8,277 bases of DNA from Chloroflexota bacterium (GTDB lineage: Bacteria; Chloroflexota; Anaerolineae; Anaerolineales; E44-bin32), in contig JAPLGR010000262.1 in the NCBI GenBank assembly GCA_026390045.1, positions 1-8,277 on the forward strand, given 5' to 3'. The notes below the pieces were generated by a model. The model worked only from the letters and a program-made list of their open reading frames with translations, was not told where the DNA came from and made no database searches. The translations under genes were made by a program, and so were the position numbers. Below are positions 5,963 through 8,277 of the stretch, in pieces. Every line of letters begins with the position of its first letter. Within the stretch, counting starts at the first letter, position 1.

Positions 5963-6850
5963 ATGCGCGACCTGACCAACGACATCCTCGAGTTGATCCG
6001 CCGGACGTCGACCGACCTGCCGCCGGATGTGGAGCAGGCGCTGGGCGCCGCGCGCCAGCGCGAAACGCAGGGCTCGGCGGCGCGCGGCGCCCTCGACACG
6101 ATCCTGGAGAACGTGACGCTGGCGCGCCGCGATTCCTCCCCCATCTGCCAGGACACCGGCACACCGATCTTCATCGTCCGCTATCCGGCCGGCTGGAGCA
6201 CGCGCGCGCTGCGCGCGCAGATCCGGGAGGCTATTGCACAGGCGACGAAAAAGGCGTACCTGCGCCCCAACGCCGTCGACTCGCTGAGCGGAAAGAACAG
6301 CGGCAACAACCTGGGCGACGACACCTTCCCCACCATCCACTTCGAGGAGGTCGAAGGGAAGACGCTGACCATCGACCTGCTGCTCAAGGGCGGCGGATCT
6401 GAGAACGTCTGCGCGCAGTACTCGCTGCCGCACACGGGGCTCGGCGCCGGGCGGGACCTGGAGGGCGTGCGCCGTGTCGTGTTGGATGCGGTGCATCAGG
6501 CGCAGGGACAGGGCTGCGCTCCCGGCGTGCTCGGCATCGCCATCGGCGGCGATCGCGGTTCGTCCTACATGGCCTCGAAGGAGGCGCTGCTGCGCCCGCT
6601 GGACGACGTCAATCCCGACCGGGCGCTGGCAGACCTTGAGGCGCGCATCCTGCGCGAGACCAACGAACTGGGCATCGGCCCGATGGGCTTCGGCGGGAAG
6701 ACAACGGTGCTGGGCGTCAAGGCGTGCGGCCTGCACCGGCTGCCGGCCAGCTTCTTTGTCTCCGTGTCGTACATGTGCTGGGCCTGCCGGCGGCGGAGGA
6801 TGATCGCCGACGGGGACGCCGTCCGCTACAGCGATCGGAGCGATCCATGA
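5963..6850 (+). CDS. Class I (Fe-S) fumarate hydratase, alpha subunit / TtdA-like
   Basis: The iron-sulfur subunit of a two-subunit class I hydro-lyase, most likely interconverting fumarate and (S)-malate in the TCA cycle. L(+)-tartrate dehydratase is the alternative within the same family. At 295 residues it matches the separate alpha subunit. The three cluster ligands of the family are visible: Cys62 (SPICQDTGTP), Cys150 (GGGSENVC) and Cys185 (GCAPGVLGIAIGG). Other hallmarks are GKNSGNNLGDDTFPTIHFE (110-128), GGDRGSSYMASKEALL (195-210), LGIGPMGFGGKTTVLGV (236-252) and the ending YMCWACRR (270-277). An oxygen-labile [4Fe-4S] enzyme of this kind fits an anaerobe or facultative organism. GGAGG at 5954-5958 precedes the ATG by 4 nt. 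The stop overlaps the beta-subunit start (ATGA, 4 nt), so the two are translationally coupled. Substrate choice between fumarate and tartrate cannot be settled from sequence alone; fumarate is favoured by the housekeeping context. Confidence 0.93.
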   Translation: MRDLTNDILELIRRTSTDLPPDVEQALGAARQRETQGSAARGALDTILENVTLARRDSSPICQDTGTPIFIVRYPAGWSTRALRAQIREAIAQATKKAYLRPNAVDSLSGKNSGNNLGDDTFPTIHFEEVEGKTLTIDLLLKGGGSENVCAQYSLPHTGLGAGRDLEGVRRVVLDAVHQAQGQGCAPGVLGIAIGGDRGSSYMASKEALLRPLDDVNPDRALADLEARILRETNELGIGPMGFGGKTTVLGVKACGLHRLPASFFVSVSYMCWACRRRRMIADGDAVRYSDRSDP

Positions 6851-7467
6851 TCGAGCTGACGTTCCCCCTGAGCGATGCCGCCGTGCGCGATCTGAAGGTC
6901 GGCGATCCGGTGTCGCTGTACGGCACGATGGTCACCGGCCGCGACGCGGCGCACAAATGGCTCATCGACACGTTCATCAAGAAGACGCGCACGCCGCAGG
7001 GGGACGACGCGCAGGCCATCGAAGCGTTGACGCCGCTGCTCAAGGGCGGAGCGATCTACCACTGCGGCCCGGTCGTCGCCGGGCTCGATACGAAGCAGTA
7101 CCGCTTCGTGGCGGCCGGCCCCACAACGAGTATTCGCGAGGAGCCCTACCAGGCCGATGTCCTTCAGCACTTCGGCATCAAGGCGGTGATCGGCAAGGGC
7201 GGCATGGCGGCGCGCACGCTGGCGGCGTGCCAGTCGGTCCCTGCTGTCTACCTGCACGCTATCGGCGGCGCGGCGACGCTGATCGCGCAGACGGTCACGC
7301 GCGTCGTCGGCGTGCACAAGCTCGACTTCGGCGTGCCCGAGGCGCTGTGGGTGATCGAGGTCAAGGCGTTCCCGGCCGTGGTCACGATGGACTCGCACGG
7401 CCACAGCCTGCATGCCGAGGTAGAAGCACAGTCGCGGGCGGCGCTCGACCGGCTGCTCAAAGCCTGA
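6847..7467 (+). CDS. Class I fumarate hydratase, beta subunit / TtdB-like
   Basis: Partner of the alpha subunit encoded just upstream; it corresponds to the C-terminal domain of single-chain FumA/FumB and forms part of the active site. The 206 residues match separate beta subunits. Family motifs are ISLYG-like VSLYGTMVTGRDAAHKWL (22-39), a Gly-rich LLKGGAIYHCGPVV (64-77), AAGPTTSIRE (89-98), FGIKAVIGKGGM (109-120), and the final FPAVVTMDSHGHSL (175-188). At position 99, where many homologues read SxRM, this protein has SIREEP, a mild variation near the substrate site. GGAG at 6837-6840 sits 6 nt before the ATG, inside the alpha gene, and the 4-nt ATGA overlap implies equal synthesis of the two subunits. 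No cysteine ligands are expected in this subunit and none of the cluster motifs occur. Assignment is secure; substrate specificity follows that of the alpha subunit. Confidence 0.93.
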   Translation: MIELTFPLSDAAVRDLKVGDPVSLYGTMVTGRDAAHKWLIDTFIKKTRTPQGDDAQAIEALTPLLKGGAIYHCGPVVAGLDTKQYRFVAAGPTTSIREEPYQADVLQHFGIKAVIGKGGMAARTLAACQSVPAVYLHAIGGAATLIAQTVTRVVGVHKLDFGVPEALWVIEVKAFPAVVTMDSHGHSLHAEVEAQSRAALDRLLKA

Positions 7468-7478
7468 CCACCGACTCT

Positions 7479-7507
7479 TCGCGCCTTCGATCCACACCGA
7501 GGCGCGA
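7479..7507 (+). other. Intercistronic hairpin upstream of the CoA-binding gene
   Basis: TCGCGCCT (7479-7486) and AGGCGCGA (7500-7507) are perfect complements around a 13-nt loop, in the 53-nt gap between the fumarase beta gene and the next gene. The right arm ends 2 nt before the GGAGGA ribosome site. No T-run follows, so a stabilising or translation-tuning mRNA element is more likely than a terminator. Confidence 0.4.
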
Positions 7508-7509
7508 CC

Positions 7510-7515
7510 GGAGGA
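7510..7515 (+). promoter_or_regulatory. Shine-Dalgarno site supporting a TTG start
   Basis: GGAGGA lies 5 nt before TTG at 7521-7523. The alternatives, GTG at 7539 and ATG at 7542, have no ribosome site, so the TTG is preferred; it adds only seven residues before the conserved region. Confidence 0.6.
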
Positions 7516-7520
7516 CTCCT

Positions 7521-7973
7521 TTGGCAACCAAGTCAGCCGTGATGGATTTCGTCGGCCAGCGATCGCTGGCTGTCGTGGGCGTCTCGCGGGGCGGGAAGAA
7601 GTTCGGCAATACCGCCTACCGCGAACTGAAGGCCAAGGGCTATCAGCTGGTGCCGGTTCACCCTCAGGCCGAGACGCTCGAAGGTGACCGGTGTGTCAAG
7701 AACCCCGCCTCGCTGCCCGCATCCGTGGGCGGCGTGCTGGTCATCGTCCCGCCGCAGCAAGCCGAGCAGGTGGTGCAGGAAGCGGCCGCGGCGGGGATCA
7801 AGCACGTCTGGCTTCAGCAGGGCGCCGAATCGCAGGCGGCTATTCGGTTGGCGGAGTCGAAGGGTATGTCGGTCATCGCCGGCGAGTGTATCCTGATGTT
7901 CGCCGAGCCGGCCGGCTTCGGCCACCGCGCGCATCGTTGGATCAAGGGGCTGTTCGGAGGCCTTCCCAAGTAG
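7521..7973 (+). CDS. Small CoA-binding (Rossmann-fold) protein, YccU/CoA_binding_2 type
   Basis: A 150-residue single-domain protein related to the nucleotide/CoA-binding domain of succinyl-CoA synthetase alpha subunits. The stand-alone proteins have no established reaction. The Rossmann start SLAVVGVSRGGKKFGNTAYREL (residues 15-36) contains the glycine-containing dinucleotide loop. It is followed by GYQLVPVHPQAETLEGDRCVKN (40-61), matching the usual VxPVNP-type strand and loop, then GGVLVIVPPQQAEQVVQEAAAAGIKHVWLQQGAES (70-104) and the closing GMSVIAGECILMF (115-127), where family members carry a conserved Cys in GxxCxM-like context. A basic tail IKGLFGGLPK ends the protein. It follows the fumarase genes by 53 nt in the same direction and may be a distal gene of that transcript, although the hairpin between them could adjust expression. 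A TTG start implies modest translation. Family assignment is strong; biological role unknown. Confidence 0.87.
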   Translation: MATKSAVMDFVGQRSLAVVGVSRGGKKFGNTAYRELKAKGYQLVPVHPQAETLEGDRCVKNPASLPASVGGVLVIVPPQQAEQVVQEAAAAGIKHVWLQQGAESQAAIRLAESKGMSVIAGECILMFAEPAGFGHRAHRWIKGLFGGLPK

Positions 7974-8125
7974 CCCACTTGCCAACACCGGGTGCACCCT
8001 GAGACCGCAGTTCAGGCTCAGCGCCCATTGACCACCGCATCGTCCGGGGCGCGGCGGTGTTGGAAGGTCTGTAACGGGTACACGTGACGCCCTCCGGCCT
8101 TCGCACCGCGCACCGTGGAGGAAGC
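7974..8125. other. Intergenic region with short palindromes, no gene seen
   Basis: This 152-nt gap before the DegV-family gene holds a perfect 10-bp palindrome GGGTGCACCC (7990-7999), a 5-bp stem CCTGA/TCAGG (7998-8002 with 8012-8016) and a 6-bp stem CACCGC/GCGGTG (8033-8038 with 8054-8059, 15-nt loop). The last could end the preceding transcript, but no T-run follows. I found no convincing -35/-10 pair, riboswitch or RNA gene. Confidence 0.3.
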
Positions 8126-8277
8126 ATGCTCAAGGTCATCACCGACACAACCTGCAATCTGGCTCCGGAGCTGCTCGCGGCTCACCACATCCCCACCGCC
8201 CCGATCGCCATCCAGTTCGGCGAGGAGAGCTACGACGAGTTCATCAACCTCGACCGCGACCTGTTCTATCGCAGGAT
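8126..8277 (+). CDS. DegV family protein, 5' end only
   Basis: The first 50 codons of a DegV-family gene cut by the right window edge. DegV/FakB-type proteins bind a fatty acid; in Firmicutes FakB delivers it to the kinase FakA for incorporation into phospholipid. The visible N-terminus carries the family pattern: VITDTTCNLAPELL (residues 4-17, aligning with the common TDSTADLPPEL), then IPTAPIAIQFGEESYDEF (22-39), with the P-L/I-x-I-x-x-G-x-x-x-Y-x-D strand and loop, and DRDLFYRR at the edge, as in the FY motif of the family. Asn11 replaces the more common Asp of the STxDL segment. The ATG has GGAGG at 8117-8121, 4 nt upstream. The ligand-binding remainder lies outside the window, so completeness cannot be judged. 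Confidence 0.9.
   Translation, partial: MLKVITDTTCNLAPELLAAHHIPTAPIAIQFGEESYDEFINLDRDLFYRR

Noticed and set aside
5552..6736. A 394-codon open frame on the minus strand across the flavoprotein and fumarase alpha genes
   Set aside because: Low-complexity Arg/Ala-rich translation without motifs; the plus strand encodes conserved proteins over the same span.
7990..7999. GGGTGCACCC palindrome as a defined operator
   Set aside because: A single 10-bp palindrome without a second copy or a promoter nearby; kept only as part of the intergenic description.
1..8277. Mobile element, CRISPR array, tRNA, toxin-antitoxin or defence system
   Set aside because: No transposase, integrase, direct-repeat array, cloverleaf or recognised defence domain was seen on either strand; composition is uniform.

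Overview
This is an ordinary high-GC bacterial chromosomal segment dominated by housekeeping genes. Base composition and strongly GC-biased third codon positions are uniform from end to end. The small four-helix membrane protein and the overall protein style resemble Chloroflexota (Anaerolineae-like) genomes. That assignment rests on memory of family resemblance and no search was run, so treat it as a lean. No IS element, phage gene, CRISPR array, tRNA or rRNA was seen.

Layout. (1) Positions 1-594, minus strand: a 3-methyladenine DNA glycosylase I gene (tag) that runs off the left edge. (2) A divergent intergenic region at 595-709 holds a perfect 8-bp inverted repeat directly abutting an extended -10 box. 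(3) A plus-strand, overlapping three-gene cluster follows: a four-TM membrane protein (710-1102), a GNAT acetyltransferase broken by a frameshift (1095-1636), and the ribosome-assembly GTPase rsgA (1636-2730). (4) Next is a short orphan hydrophobic reading frame that looks like the C-terminal end of an MFS transporter (2781-3059). (5) A strong hairpin at 3119-3148 lies between convergent genes. (6) mutS2 occupies 3192-5330 on the minus strand. It is unusually short because its coiled-coil linker is reduced and the N-terminal half of its Smr domain is missing. (7) A plus-strand cluster then carries a split-barrel flavin/PPOX-family protein (5458-5943), the alpha and beta subunits of a class I (Fe-S) fumarase-type hydro-lyase (5963-6850 and 6847-7467, overlapping by 4 nt) and a small CoA-binding Rossmann protein with a TTG start (7521-7973). 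(8) The 5' end of a DegV-family fatty-acid-binding protein gene (8126 onward) runs off the right edge.

Functionally the window mixes base-excision repair (Tag), ribosome biogenesis (RsgA), a MutS2 that in other bacteria acts in recombination control or ribosome rescue, and central carbon metabolism (fumarase). I did not find a convincing new multi-gene system. The most notable observation is the MutS2 Smr-domain deletion that removes the LDLRG segment while keeping HGKGTG. The CG-dinucleotide frameshift in the GNAT gene and the repeat-plus-promoter architecture at 644-676 come next.
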